This document shows positions 15,762 to 24,847 of a stretch of DNA of 64,000 nt, piece after piece. A program made the translations under genes and the position numbers. Position 1 is the stretch's first letter; each line of letters opens with the position of its first letter. Location of the stretch: contig NZ_CP193934.1 of assembly GCF_050859505.1 (NCBI RefSeq), positions 2,170,001-2,234,000 on the forward strand, read 5' to 3'. Under the pieces are notes generated by a model. The model did no database searches, was not told the origin of the DNA, and worked only from the letters and a program-made list of their open reading frames with translations. The stretch is from Marinirhabdus sp050859505 (GTDB taxonomy: Bacteria; Bacteroidota; Bacteroidia; Flavobacteriales; Flavobacteriaceae).

Positions 15762-17114
15762 ATGGACGCCCAAAAAAAAGTCGCATATTACACATTAGGT
15801 TGTAAACTGAATTTCAGTGAAACAGCCACTATTGCCCGAAACTTCGATGGTGAAGGCTTTGCTCGTGTAGACTTTTCAGAAAAAGCAGACATTTACGTGA
15901 TCAACACCTGCAGCGTTACCGAAAATGCCGATAAGCGTTTCAAATCTATTGTAAAGAAAGCCCAAAAAGCAAACCCAGAAGCTTTTGTAGCCGCCATAGG
16001 TTGTTACGCCCAGTTAAAACCACAAGAGTTAGCTGATGTAAACGGTGTAGATCTAGTCCTAGGAGCCACCGAAAAGTTTAAAATCACAAGTTACATAAAC
16101 GATATTTTAGCAGACCCCGAGCGTAGGTCGCCGAGCGGAGCCGAGGTGCATTCCTGTGAAATTGAAGATGCAGATTTCTACGTAGGATCCTACAGCGTAG
16201 GCGATCGCACGCGCGCTTTCCTAAAAGTGCAGGACGGTTGTGATTATAAGTGTACGTATTGCACTATTCCATTAGCGCGTGGGATTTCAAGAAGCGATAC
16301 GCTGGAAAATGTGTTGAAAAATGCTGCTGAAATTTCAGCGCAAGACATTAAGGAGATTGTACTCACTGGTGTAAACATTGGTGACTACGGAAAAGGAGAA
16401 TTTGGTAATAAGAAACACGAACATACCTTTTTGGAACTCTGCCAAGCCTTGGATACCGTAGATGGAGTTGAACGTCTCCGGATATCATCTATAGAACCCA
16501 ATTTGCTGAAAAACGAAACCATTGATTTTGTGTCACAATCCAGAACTTTTGTGCCGCATTTTCATATTCCGTTGCAGAGTGGGAGCAATGTGATTTTAAA
16601 ACTGATGCGCCGTCGGTATATGAAAGAATTGTACATAGACCGTGTTACGAAAATTAAAGAAGTGATGCCTCACGCTTGTATTGGCGTAGACGTTATTGTA
16701 GGCTTCCCGGGCGAAACCGAAGAGCTGTTTCTGGAAACCTACCATTTCCTAAACGAGCTGGATATATCCTATTTACACGTGTTTACCTATTCTGAAAGAG
16801 ATAATACCGCCGCTGCCGAAATGGACGGTGTAGTATCCAAAAAAGTACGCGCCAAACGAAGTAAAATGTTACGCGGACTTTCAGCTAAAAAAAGACGCGC
16901 ATTTTATGAAAGTCAGTTAGGCACCGAACGCACTATTTTATTTGAAGGTGAAAATAAAGCTGGATATATTAACGGTTTTACTGAAAATTACGTAAAAGTA
17001 AAAGCTCCGTGGAATCCGGAGCTTGTAAATACTGTACATCAAGTTACCTTAACGGAAATTGATGAAGATGGGTTGGTTCGTTTTGACTATATAAATGAGC
17101 CTGTATTTGTCTAG
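15762..17114 (+). CDS. mtaB: tRNA t6A37 methylthiotransferase MtaB
   Basis: From the ATG at 15762 the protein has 450 residues. UPF0004 cysteines are C14 (TLGCKLN), C50 (NTCSV) and C81 (IGCYAQ); radical SAM cysteines are C160, C164 and C167 (CDYKCTYC), followed by TIPLARG, which is typical of the MtaB branch. A C-terminal TRAM-like part closes it. The enzyme makes ms2t6A at position 37 of tRNAs that read ANN codons. A GC-rich in-frame insert (16117-16148, PERRSPSGAEV) lies in the linker between the first two domains and differs in composition from its neighbours. Confidence 0.93.
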   Translation: MDAQKKVAYYTLGCKLNFSETATIARNFDGEGFARVDFSEKADIYVINTCSVTENADKRFKSIVKKAQKANPEAFVAAIGCYAQLKPQELADVNGVDLVLGATEKFKITSYINDILADPERRSPSGAEVHSCEIEDADFYVGSYSVGDRTRAFLKVQDGCDYKCTYCTIPLARGISRSDTLENVLKNAAEISAQDIKEIVLTGVNIGDYGKGEFGNKKHEHTFLELCQALDTVDGVERLRISSIEPNLLKNETIDFVSQSRTFVPHFHIPLQSGSNVILKLMRRRYMKELYIDRVTKIKEVMPHACIGVDVIVGFPGETEELFLETYHFLNELDISYLHVFTYSERDNTAAAEMDGVVSKKVRAKRSKMLRGLSAKKRRAFYESQLGTERTILFEGENKAGYINGFTENYVKVKAPWNPELVNTVHQVTLTEIDEDGLVRFDYINEPVFV

Positions 17115-17138
17115 ATTAGTGTAGTTGATTTCAAAAAT

Positions 17139-17267
17139 CCCCCTTCCGAATTTCGGATTATTAATTTTTAGATTTTATTAAAGATTTACTCCAAAATTCA
17201 CCTTCCCCCAATTCGTGGTTCAATATAATGATAGCTAATCAAAATCTCGTTTGCCGCTGGGGGAAGG
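17139..17267 (+). repeat. Dispersed 129-bp repeat, copy A
   Basis: Begins CCCCCTTCCGAATTTC and ends GCCGCTGGGGGAAGG; an internal CCTTCCCCC (17201-17209) is perfectly complementary to the right end GGGGGAAGG (17259-17267). A second copy in the same orientation lies at 42551-42677. Copy A fills the gap between the convergent genes mtaB and the 1220-residue lipoprotein, ending 5 bases before the latter's stop codon. Confidence 0.85.
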
Positions 17268-17272
17268 AGCTT

Positions 17273-20200
17273 TTATTTAGTAAGTAAAAATCCAACCTGA
17301 ATAATCGCATCTTCTTCCGAAACAAAATAACCAGCTTTCAATCCTATCATATTTAAACCGCTTAACCAGATTCCTCCTCCGTAAGACGTGTGGAATCTAT
17401 CTGACGTATCAAAATCGCTCCAAACCCTTCCGTAGTCAAAGCCACCGTACACACCAAAAGTAAGTGGAATAACAGAGGTTGTCAATCTGGCTAATCTTAA
17501 TTTTAAGTCGGTAGTTTGATAAAAAGATGTTTCACCTGTAAAACGTTCATTTCTGTACCCGCGAAGGCCATTGTTTCCACCAATAGATGGTGCATGATAG
17601 AAATAGTAATCATCTCCAAAGTTAGTCCGTACTGCTGCTGATGTACCCAGTACTAAAGCCCCTGATGGCACTAATCCTCTTTCTGCGCCCACTTGTAACC
17701 CTGCATATCCAAAGGAATTATCGGTATCTTCTATATTGCTTTTGTATCCTAGAACTGCTTCAAAATGAAAAGCTCTGGACGGGAAATCCCCTGCATTTTG
17801 ATTGCGGTATTTTATGTTGGCCTCACCACCTACATAGTTTTGCATTTCAAAAACATTAGGGTTTACGGCGTTGTTGGCTGGGGTAAATAATCGGTTTGGG
17901 CTGTCTTGTACTTCAAAACTTTCAAAGAGTGCTTTAAAGGTCAGGGTTTTATATTTTACACCCGCACTTGCTTTAATCTGCTGCATTCTTGCGCGATTAA
18001 AGTCTCTGTCTTCATTTTCGGCATCGCCATCGTAAAAGGTGTCATTTCCGAAGCCAAAGAAATTATTGGCGAATGAATCACTCGTAAAATAACCATCTAT
18101 CACCAAGTTCCATTGTGGAAAGATATTGGCAAATTCACCGCCATATTCTAGCTCAACTGCCTGAAAATCGAAGTAATAATTTGCAGAAAGAAAATGCTGG
18201 TATCTAAATTTATTACCATTGAAACCATAATTGGTGTAGGTGTCTTTAGCACCTACAAATAAGCCATCATCAGTTTGGAAACCTAGGTTTGGCAGGATAA
18301 TATGATTGTTTTCCTTAAACTGTCTCCAGTGATAGGTATTGGTTTCGTATAAGTTGGTAAACTGATGTGCTGGTGTTTTTTTGTCAAACTCAGATTCTTC
18401 GTATTTCCAGTCGTATACTTTTACTTGACGACGGTTTTCAATAGTGAACTTGTCTTTTCCATACCCTCCAATGATGCGTACTTTAATCAAATTATCACCC
18501 TCACCAGATACCGTAAATTCATCATCATCATTCAATCCGTAGATCCAGATTTCTTTTGTTTCGTTTTTATCAAAGGTGCGGTCCAGGATTACAGGATCTT
18601 TTTCATCTTTTTTCGCGCGCTTGATGAGTACTTGCGTTTTCCCGCCTGCCATACGGATTACTTCAATTTTATCGTCTTTATCGGTAGCGTGTAAGGCAAC
18701 AGTTCGGTTTAGGTAAGTTGCATACCTGTCGGCTATATTGTCTAAATTACTAAGACGTGTTTTTAAATTCTTTTTCAGTTCTTCAGAAGTTTCATCTTGT
18801 ACTTCAACTGGTAATTGCGTCCAGGCTGCATCAATATCGGCTTCAGAAAGATTTTCTTGAATATACTTTGCTTCGCTCATCCATACTTCTTTACCGTATT
18901 TGGTCATAAAGGCACGGTCTAGGTTGTTTCCTTCGCCATTGTACCATTTTATATCGCGAATGTTATCGTCATACGATTGCCAAAAACGGGTATCAGGGAC
19001 GAACATTTTGATAACGGTCATCATTACCCCATCAAATCTCGAGAACGCAGCATCCCTATCACGAGGAATTGGTATAAACTCGGTTTCGTCATCGTTAATT
19101 TCATATTCAGCAAAGCGCCACTGGTCTGCATGACGATCCCAGTCACCAATTAGCATATCAAACAATCGTGCTCTAATCCACGCTTTTTGGTCTACGCTAT
19201 ATTTTTCATCCTCACGCAATTTTTCAAGCACATCGGTAGTGCTTTCAAAGGTAACTATGGTTCCTCCACCTGGATTTGCACGGTTATACCCTGCAAATTT
19301 TGTTTGGTCATCACTTGGGCGTTCTTCTAACCAATAGAGCGCGTCCCCATATTGCTTGCCTAACGGATCTAAGTTGGGTTGTTTAGGTACATAAGCCAAT
19401 TGTGTGTTGGCATGGTTCACATTTATCTTTTTTGCCATGGGGTCTATCACCATCTGCATAAAAGGATGTGTGGTTGTAAAGAAATCGTACACTACGGTTT
19501 CAGCAAAGGTACCACGGTAATCTTCCGGATCAAAAGTGATCCCTTTTACCTTATAGGTTAAAAATTTGAACGCATCTTTCTCTAAGCCACGAATGGCGTA
19601 TTCTGCTCCGTTGGCATCCTTAAGTTTTGCTGAAAAGGTTTGGTGTCCACCCCCAGCTTCTTTTACGGTTAGGCCTCCTTTATAAGTAGTTAAATCTACA
19701 TTTTCTGCAGTTACAGGAACACCATAGACACTTCTAAAACGTTTTCCCCAAAGGAAATTATAAAAACCAGATTTGTTTAGTTTTTCAGCATCTGTTACCA
19801 CAGGAACCTGCACGGTTGCTGATGCGAATGACGGCATTGGTGAGTTTAATTTTTCTTTATTGAAGGCTGGCGTCATAGCAAATGTTTTTTCACCATCCTC
19901 CGTTACAAAAGTTACTTGCGAACTTCCATTTTCATAATACGTTATAATACTGAAACCTTCTTTTCCGTAGGTATATTGTCCTTCGTATTCCAATTGGCCT
20001 CCTACTGCTGTTAGTCTTGCAGGCTCTCTTTTAGTTTTAGCAGCATCCCCTAAAGAACCGCTAATGATTTGATGTGCTTTGTTTTTTGAGGTAAGGTATT
20101 GTAAGCTTTCTTCGTGTCCAGAAAGTATAGTGACTCTGTCTAATTCTTGTACAAGGGCAGCGACTTTTGTAGCAAGCTCTTGGTATCTTTGAAAGAATAT

Positions 20201-20935
20201 TTTATCAGGATTCATTCCGCCCAAGTAATTATTGGCGTTCATTCCGTTGCTAAACAAGGGGTGGCTCATTACGATTACCAAATTTTTACCTTTGGCATCT
20301 TTTATCATTCCTTCCAGTTCTTCAATAAATCTACGCTGGGTTTTTATATCGGTACATTTTTGGTTAATGTATTTTACACGATCCCAATTGCTGATATACC
20401 ATTTTGAATCTATCAAAATCATATCGATATCGTCAGAGATCTCTCGATACTCTAATGGGCATACATTATTTGGTTCTACCTCTATATTTTTTAACTCCTT
20501 ATCTTTTATATAGTCTTCAACCCATTCAATTTGCTTGGCATTTTTACTTTCCCATTCGTTAGCACCAGGAATAAAGTATGTTTTTCCCTTAAAAGAATTT
20601 GCTAATTCCAGCTGTTTTTGTAGGAGTGCTTGGTTGTTTGCTTCATTTTCGAAATTTGCATTCGTATAGTTTCCAGTGTATAAAAGCGTACTGTTTTCGT
20701 CAGCTTCATTCAGTTTTTTCTGAAGTTCATCAAGGATAGTTTGATTGAAATTTCCTTCGGCTTTACCCAATCCCCCTGCAACAAAAAAGGTATGAGTAGG
20801 TGTTTTTGAGGATGTGGTGACCTCATTTAAAGAAGGTTTCTTTTGTTCTTTATAACTAGCGCAAGCTGAGATTATAAGAATGCTAAAAATAAAAAAGAAT
20901 GTTTTAAAAGCGGTATTCTGTGTAATTTGCTTCAT
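17273..20935 (-). CDS. Lipoprotein with degenerate metallophosphatase domain fused to a BamA/TamA-like outer-membrane barrel
   Basis: The 1220-residue protein has a lipobox (ISAC, C25). Residues about 48-290 follow the calcineurin-like phosphoesterase pattern, but the metal ligands are changed: GGLG (54-57) for GDxx, TGNY (87-90) for GDN, GANE (124-127) for GNHD, SH (H225 kept), and GHEE (273-276) for GHxH. The middle (400-800) is of unclear fold. The C-terminal 380 residues resemble an Omp85-type surface-antigen barrel, with GGNNGLRGYRNERFTGE as the RGY motif. It is likely anchored in the outer membrane. Enzymatic activity is doubtful. Homologues with intact sites exist in Bacteroidetes as metallophosphatase/BamA fusions (recalled). 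Confidence 0.82.
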   Translation of the reverse strand: MKQITQNTAFKTFFFIFSILIISACASYKEQKKPSLNEVTTSSKTPTHTFFVAGGLGKAEGNFNQTILDELQKKLNEADENSTLLYTGNYTNANFENEANNQALLQKQLELANSFKGKTYFIPGANEWESKNAKQIEWVEDYIKDKELKNIEVEPNNVCPLEYREISDDIDMILIDSKWYISNWDRVKYINQKCTDIKTQRRFIEELEGMIKDAKGKNLVIVMSHPLFSNGMNANNYLGGMNPDKIFFQRYQELATKVAALVQELDRVTILSGHEESLQYLTSKNKAHQIISGSLGDAAKTKREPARLTAVGGQLEYEGQYTYGKEGFSIITYYENGSSQVTFVTEDGEKTFAMTPAFNKEKLNSPMPSFASATVQVPVVTDAEKLNKSGFYNFLWGKRFRSVYGVPVTAENVDLTTYKGGLTVKEAGGGHQTFSAKLKDANGAEYAIRGLEKDAFKFLTYKVKGITFDPEDYRGTFAETVVYDFFTTTHPFMQMVIDPMAKKINVNHANTQLAYVPKQPNLDPLGKQYGDALYWLEERPSDDQTKFAGYNRANPGGGTIVTFESTTDVLEKLREDEKYSVDQKAWIRARLFDMLIGDWDRHADQWRFAEYEINDDETEFIPIPRDRDAAFSRFDGVMMTVIKMFVPDTRFWQSYDDNIRDIKWYNGEGNNLDRAFMTKYGKEVWMSEAKYIQENLSEADIDAAWTQLPVEVQDETSEELKKNLKTRLSNLDNIADRYATYLNRTVALHATDKDDKIEVIRMAGGKTQVLIKRAKKDEKDPVILDRTFDKNETKEIWIYGLNDDDEFTVSGEGDNLIKVRIIGGYGKDKFTIENRRQVKVYDWKYEESEFDKKTPAHQFTNLYETNTYHWRQFKENNHIILPNLGFQTDDGLFVGAKDTYTNYGFNGNKFRYQHFLSANYYFDFQAVELEYGGEFANIFPQWNLVIDGYFTSDSFANNFFGFGNDTFYDGDAENEDRDFNRARMQQIKASAGVKYKTLTFKALFESFEVQDSPNRLFTPANNAVNPNVFEMQNYVGGEANIKYRNQNAGDFPSRAFHFEAVLGYKSNIEDTDNSFGYAGLQVGAERGLVPSGALVLGTSAAVRTNFGDDYYFYHAPSIGGNNGLRGYRNERFTGETSFYQTTDLKLRLARLTTSVIPLTFGVYGGFDYGRVWSDFDTSDRFHTSYGGGIWLSGLNMIGLKAGYFVSEEDAIIQVGFLLTK

Positions 20936-21067
20936 ATGTAGGGTTAGATTATTTCTTGAAAACGATAAAAATACTGTAGTGGCGGAACATTAGCATCAAC
21001 TTTAGCATTACTTTCACGCTAAAGTTTTCTTAAAAACATTTAGTATTGGCCCTAAAATAGGAGTCAT

Positions 21068-21112
21068 AAAAAAACCTTTGGCGCTGGTAAAACACCAAAC
21101 AACCAAAGGTTT
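21068..21112 (-). terminator. Terminator of the acetyltransferase gene
   Basis: On the minus strand AAACCTTTGG (21112-21103) and CCAAAGGTTT (21081-21072) form a perfect 10-bp stem, with T-run at 21074-21068. Confidence 0.82.
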
Positions 21113-21130
21113 AAAAATACTATTGTTATT

Positions 21131-21430
21131 TTAAATGCTTATTCCTACAGGTAACAGGGCTTTGTATTTCCTTCTATTTTTTCGCATAAAGCCTGCGATT
21201 TCGGGACTTGTGGGAACTAGGCTAATGCCTCGATCTTTTACTTCGTCAAATACTGCTTTTATAAAAATATCCCTAAAGCCTTGGTCTTCCATGTCACTAG
21301 GCATGTCAAACTTTGTCAAAAATATTTTACGATCTTGAAGGGCATACTCTATGCGAGCCATATTGTCTCCAACTTCCAGCTCAAACTGGCGAAGGAATTC
21401 GTTGTCGGTAATTACTACATCTTCAATCAT
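21131..21430 (-). CDS. Small GNAT-family N-acetyltransferase-like protein (YjdJ type)
   Basis: The 99-residue protein matches the short acetyltransferase family represented by E. coli YjdJ: NMARIEYALQDRKIFLTKFDMP, then a helix (FRDIFIKAVFDEVKDRG) and LVPTSPEIAGFMRKNRRKY at the end, which corresponds to the acetyl-CoA-side helix and PxC/SPxxAxFxRxH motif. Substrate unknown; it is cytoplasmic. It is a single gene with its own terminator. The long upstream gap (424 bases to the end of the next gene's promoter) shows no clear -7 box for it. Confidence 0.75.
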   Translation of the reverse strand: MIEDVVITDNEFLRQFELEVGDNMARIEYALQDRKIFLTKFDMPSDMEDQGFRDIFIKAVFDEVKDRGISLVPTSPEIAGFMRKNRRKYKALLPVGISI

Positions 21431-21849
21431 AATGGAGGGATTTGGTTTTAATTTATTGGTGCTTGTGTAAGCAAGGTTTTAAAATAGTTACTTGCTCTTT
21501 TCAAAATTTGAACTTTTCCCAAATCCAAATAGCATCTCTTTCGTTACATATTTTTATAATTTATAATAAAAGTGCCATTAGTAAACGTTAGGAAGATTCT
21601 GTGCATCCTGTTATTTAATGTATCTGTTGTATGAGTTGTTTAAATATGATCTCCTATGTTAAAATAGGTATGTTGTTGTATTTAGAATTGTTTTGTCCTT
21701 GAACTTTACGACAGTACTTAAGGTGTTTAAACAGTGTAATTATATCGTGGTGTACCTTTTTTGGAAATACTCAAAATTTGTAATACTGCGTGTTTGTACC
21801 GTATATAAATCTTTTTCAAGGGATCCCCAACTTTAGAAACACTACTTAG
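21431..21849. other. Non-coding AT-rich gap between divergent genes
   Basis: No frame of interest, RNA gene or strong hairpin was seen on either strand in this 419-base stretch. It must hold the promoter of the minus-strand acetyltransferase gene, but no full TAnnTTTG box in that orientation was found. Confidence 0.5.
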
Positions 21850-21857
21850 TATCTTTG
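21850..21857 (+). promoter_or_regulatory. -7 promoter box of the alpha/beta hydrolase gene
   Basis: TATCTTTG (21850-21857), followed by TCC. It overlaps an in-frame TTG at 21855, which rules that codon out as a likely start; the ATG at 21912 is 54 bases downstream. Confidence 0.55.
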
Positions 21858-21911
21858 TCCAACAAAGTTACGGAAAAATCGTTAGTTTGGTTGTATTACT
21901 TTAAGACAGTT

Positions 21912-22574
21912 ATGGGTCAAAACATTATTCACGTTTATTTTGTTCCTGGTCTTGCGGCAGGAAAAGAAATTTTTAAAAATATTCACTTACCTGAGAATTG
22001 TTTTCAAACACACATACTTGAGTGGCTTATTCCTGAAAAAAAGGAATCCATATCAAGCTATGCTCAGCGTATGGCGATGCATGTACTACACGAAGATGCT
22101 GTGTTGGTAGGAGTAAGTTTTGGAGGTGTGGTAGTGCAAGAGATGGCTCATTTTTTAACACTGAAAAAACTTATCATTATTTCTAGTGTAAAAAGTAGAA
22201 AAGAATTCCCCAAGCGAATGAAAATTGCTCGGATTACGAAACTGTATAAGTTAGTTCCAACACGAATTATGCTAAGTTCGGACGATCTTACAAAATTTGC
22301 CATAGGTCCAAAGTCGAGAAAACGATTACAGCTCTACCAGGCATTTCTACACGTGCGCAGTGCCAGCTACTTAAATTGGGCGATTGAAAATATGGTGTGT
22401 TGGCAACCAAAGAAACCTGCAGGTGAAGTTATACACATCCACGGTGATGCAGATATAATTTTCCCAGTTAAAAATATAAAGGACTGTGAAGTAATATTAG
22501 GTGGAACCCATATTATGTTGCTAAATAAAGGATCTAAGATTTCAAAAAAATTAATAGAAGTTATTTCCCTATAA
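21912..22574 (+). CDS. Alpha/beta hydrolase
   Basis: From ATG 21912 the protein has 220 residues. It shows the nucleophile elbow GVSFGG (S69), an oxyanion region VYFVPGLAAGKEIF near the start, and candidate catalytic acid and histidine in IHGDADIIFP and GGTHIML. This is the plain alpha/beta hydrolase fold with a short helical cap (KIARITKLYKLVP). Substrate unknown; no signal peptide, so cytoplasmic. I chose the ATG over an upstream TTG, which lies inside the promoter box. A lytic transglycosylase gene follows 58 bases later. Confidence 0.78.
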   Translation: MGQNIIHVYFVPGLAAGKEIFKNIHLPENCFQTHILEWLIPEKKESISSYAQRMAMHVLHEDAVLVGVSFGGVVVQEMAHFLTLKKLIIISSVKSRKEFPKRMKIARITKLYKLVPTRIMLSSDDLTKFAIGPKSRKRLQLYQAFLHVRSASYLNWAIENMVCWQPKKPAGEVIHIHGDADIIFPVKNIKDCEVILGGTHIMLLNKGSKISKKLIEVISL

Positions 22575-22632
22575 AAGCCTGTTAAATTCTTTAAACAGCA
22601 CAAGAGATTCTTTATCTTTAGTCCAAAATTTT

Positions 22633-23577
22633 ATGATTATGAATATTCTTTCAAAAATTGGCCTTTTGGCATTAGTTGTTTTCATTAGTGGTTTGTATGT
22701 AAATGCCGTGCAAGAACCTGAAACTACAGACGAGACCGTTCAGAAAAGATTAGTAAACGATTATAACGTGTATGCATTACCACTACCAGACAAAATGGAT
22801 TTTGCTGGGGAAAATGTGCCGCTTAACGATCCAGATATTAGAGAACGCATGGATCGCGAATTGCTTGTAAACACATATTGGCAGTCTAATGGCTTGCTTA
22901 TGTTTAAAAGAGCAAACAAATATTTTCCTATCATAGAGCCACTATTAAAAAAATATGGTCTTCCAGATGATTTTAAATATCTTGCTGTAGCAGAGAGTGG
23001 CTTGGATAACGTACGTTCTCCGGCAGGGGCAGCAGGGTTTTGGCAATTTTTACAAGGGACAGGACGTGAATATGGCTTAGAGGTGAACGATTATGTAGAT
23101 GAGCGTTATCACTTGGAAATGGCAACAAAAGTAGCGGCAGAATACTTGATAAAATCTAAGGAACGTTTTGGTAGTTGGACCTTAGCTGCAGCGGCATACA
23201 ACGCAGGTAATGCAGGTGTGAACAAACAGATTGAGCGCCAGAAACTGGACAATAATTATTATGATATCTTACTAAATTCTGAAACAAGTCGTTACATATT
23301 CCGGATTCTAGCATTTAAGGAAATAATGAGCAATCCAGAAAAATATGGGTTCAACTTTAGACAACAAGATTTGTATAAAAGAGTGCCTACTTATACCGTT
23401 AAAGTAGATACCCCGGTAACTGATTTTGCTGTTTTTGCGAAAAAGTTTGATATTAATTATAAAATACTGAAATTGCACAACCCTTGGTTAAGAGATACTT
23501 TTTTAAAGAACGCTTCGGGAAAAGAATATCTTATTGAGATACCAGAAAAAGGGTACTACAATACCACGGGACAGTAA
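22633..23577 (+). CDS. Membrane-anchored or secreted lytic transglycosylase (SLT domain)
   Basis: The 314-residue protein has an N-terminal hydrophobic segment (7-25) acting as signal peptide. Residues about 95-260 form the SLT domain with the catalytic glutamate E121 in AVAESGLDN, then AGAAGFWQFLQGT and AAYNAGNAGVNK. The C-terminal 60 residues (YTVKVDTPVTDFAVFAKKFDI ... LIEIPEKGYY) resemble a LysM peptidoglycan-binding repeat. Such enzymes cleave glycan strands of peptidoglycan to 1,6-anhydro products in the periplasm (MltD-like arrangement). A near-consensus box TATCTTTA lies about 15 bases before the start. Confidence 0.9.
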   Translation: MIMNILSKIGLLALVVFISGLYVNAVQEPETTDETVQKRLVNDYNVYALPLPDKMDFAGENVPLNDPDIRERMDRELLVNTYWQSNGLLMFKRANKYFPIIEPLLKKYGLPDDFKYLAVAESGLDNVRSPAGAAGFWQFLQGTGREYGLEVNDYVDERYHLEMATKVAAEYLIKSKERFGSWTLAAAAYNAGNAGVNKQIERQKLDNNYYDILLNSETSRYIFRILAFKEIMSNPEKYGFNFRQQDLYKRVPTYTVKVDTPVTDFAVFAKKFDINYKILKLHNPWLRDTFLKNASGKEYLIEIPEKGYYNTTGQ

Positions 23578-23612
23578 AGAATAAAAACAGCCAACCACCA
23601 GAAATTCCATTT

Positions 23613-23984
23613 ATGAATATTACCCTTATTGTATCCTTACTCATTATAGGTCTATTGGCCGGCATTTTCAGTGGATTTATGGGGGTAGGGGGAGGCGTTG
23701 TTATGATACCTCTAATGATTATGTTTTTAGGGTATGACCAACATGAAGCGCAAGGTTTAAGCCTGGCAGTGTTGGCAGTCCCTGTAACATTTATTGCTGC
23801 TTATACCTACCATACAGGTGGACATCCTGTAAACTGGAAATTTGCACTTATAATCGCGGTGTGTTTTGTGATAGGAGCTTGGGTAGGCTCAAAGTTTGCT
23901 ATAAAAATTGATCAAGATGTGCTCAAAAAAATATTCGCAGTAGTTTTGGTAGTTGCGGCTATTAAATTGTTCTTCGGCAAATAA
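23613..23984 (+). CDS. TauE/SafE-like membrane protein, half-size
   Basis: The 123-residue protein has four predicted membrane segments and the family start LLAGIFSGFMGVGGGVVMIPLM. Full TauE/SafE (DUF81) permeases have two such halves (about 250 residues), so this is a single-repeat version that would act as a homodimer. Family members export sulfite or organosulfonates, but many are of unknown substrate. The frame is intact with clean stop codons, and no second half follows, so it does not look like a fragment. It follows the transglycosylase gene by 35 bases and faces a convergent gene. Confidence 0.82.
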   Translation: MNITLIVSLLIIGLLAGIFSGFMGVGGGVVMIPLMIMFLGYDQHEAQGLSLAVLAVPVTFIAAYTYHTGGHPVNWKFALIIAVCFVIGAWVGSKFAIKIDQDVLKKIFAVVLVVAAIKLFFGK

Positions 23985-23998
23985 ATACAATTAAAATC

Positions 23999-24709
23999 TT
24001 AATTTTTATCTGTTCCAATTACTTCCAGACTAGTTTGAATAGTTATGCTTGGTTTCAATAGTTGAACTCCAGCATAAAAAGCGTCGTAATTTTCTTCATA
24101 AGAAATCGCGTACTCTGTATGATAGGGGTGAATCACAGTTCTTCTAATATCTATTATTTTTTTGTTTTCGTCGAGTAAGAAACACGTAGGGAGCCCAAGA
24201 CTATGTTTCATATCCTTAACGGCGGCAGCACCTTTATTGTCGAGTTCATCAACATAAACTATTTGAATATTTTTCTTAAACTCTTTGGAAGCTTTCTTCG
24301 CATTTTCTTTGGTGTCCCAATACAATACTACAAAGTCTATATTATTCCCAAAAGTGTTTGCTATTTCATTAAGTGCAGGAATTGTCCCAGAACTAGGAGT
24401 GCACCAGGAAGCAGTACTTAATAAAATCATAGGTTTCTCAAATTTGCTCATTTCAATTTCTTTGCCAGAGCATTTTTTTACTTTGAAATTATCGAGATAG
24501 GTATTTAAGATTACATTTTGTACCAAGGAGTCGTATAAGAAATCTGCACGTGCATAGTCTTTGTCGTGATATGCCAATTGTGATTTTTTCACATACGTAT
24601 TAATATTCTTGGTAATTTCCTGCGAAAACATAGGCTTTGCTTCAATCTCTTCTTGTGAGATACCGGCAAAGGAAATTAAGAATATTAGTAGAAGTAGTTT
24701 TATACGCAT
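23999..24709 (-). CDS. Thioredoxin-like (TlpA family) periplasmic protein with CxxS active site
   Basis: The 236-residue product has a signal peptide (MRIKLLLLIFLISFAGIS). The C-terminal 140 residues have a TlpA/ResA-type thioredoxin fold: PMILLSTASWCTPSSGTIPAL, IDFVVLYWD and the cis-Pro loop GLPTCFLLDENKKI. The active site is C103-T-P-S106: the resolving cysteine is serine, so ordinary dithiol reductase activity is unlikely; a mixed-disulfide or binding role fits better. C80 and the cysteine after the cis-proline (PTC) may take part. The partner is unknown. The promoter is at 24735-24742. Confidence 0.75.
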   Translation of the reverse strand: MRIKLLLLIFLISFAGISQEEIEAKPMFSQEITKNINTYVKKSQLAYHDKDYARADFLYDSLVQNVILNTYLDNFKVKKCSGKEIEMSKFEKPMILLSTASWCTPSSGTIPALNEIANTFGNNIDFVVLYWDTKENAKKASKEFKKNIQIVYVDELDNKGAAAVKDMKHSLGLPTCFLLDENKKIIDIRRTVIHPYHTEYAISYEENYDAFYAGVQLLKPSITIQTSLEVIGTDKN

Positions 24710-24734
24710 AAACGTTGTTTACTCATTAGTTGTA

Positions 24735-24742
24735 CAAAGGTA
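24735..24742 (-). promoter_or_regulatory. -7 promoter box of the TlpA-like gene
   Basis: Minus-strand TACCTTTG, about 25 bases upstream of the ATG (24709). Confidence 0.55.
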
Positions 24743-24847
24743 TAAAAGGTTGCTACTTAATAACTTACTTTTAGATGAATGGTACAAAAAATTCGATAAA
24801 CAGTGTTTTTGATGTCATATATTTCCTACGGAAATGCGATATGTAGG

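Noticed and set aside
21855..21911. TTG start for the alpha/beta hydrolase
   Set aside because: It lies inside the -7 box TATCTTTG, so it would not be in the transcript.
23613..23984. TauE/SafE gene as a broken half of a two-repeat permease
   Set aside because: The frame has a good start and stop and a full four-segment unit; no second half or frameshift remnant follows, so a natural half-size protein is more likely.
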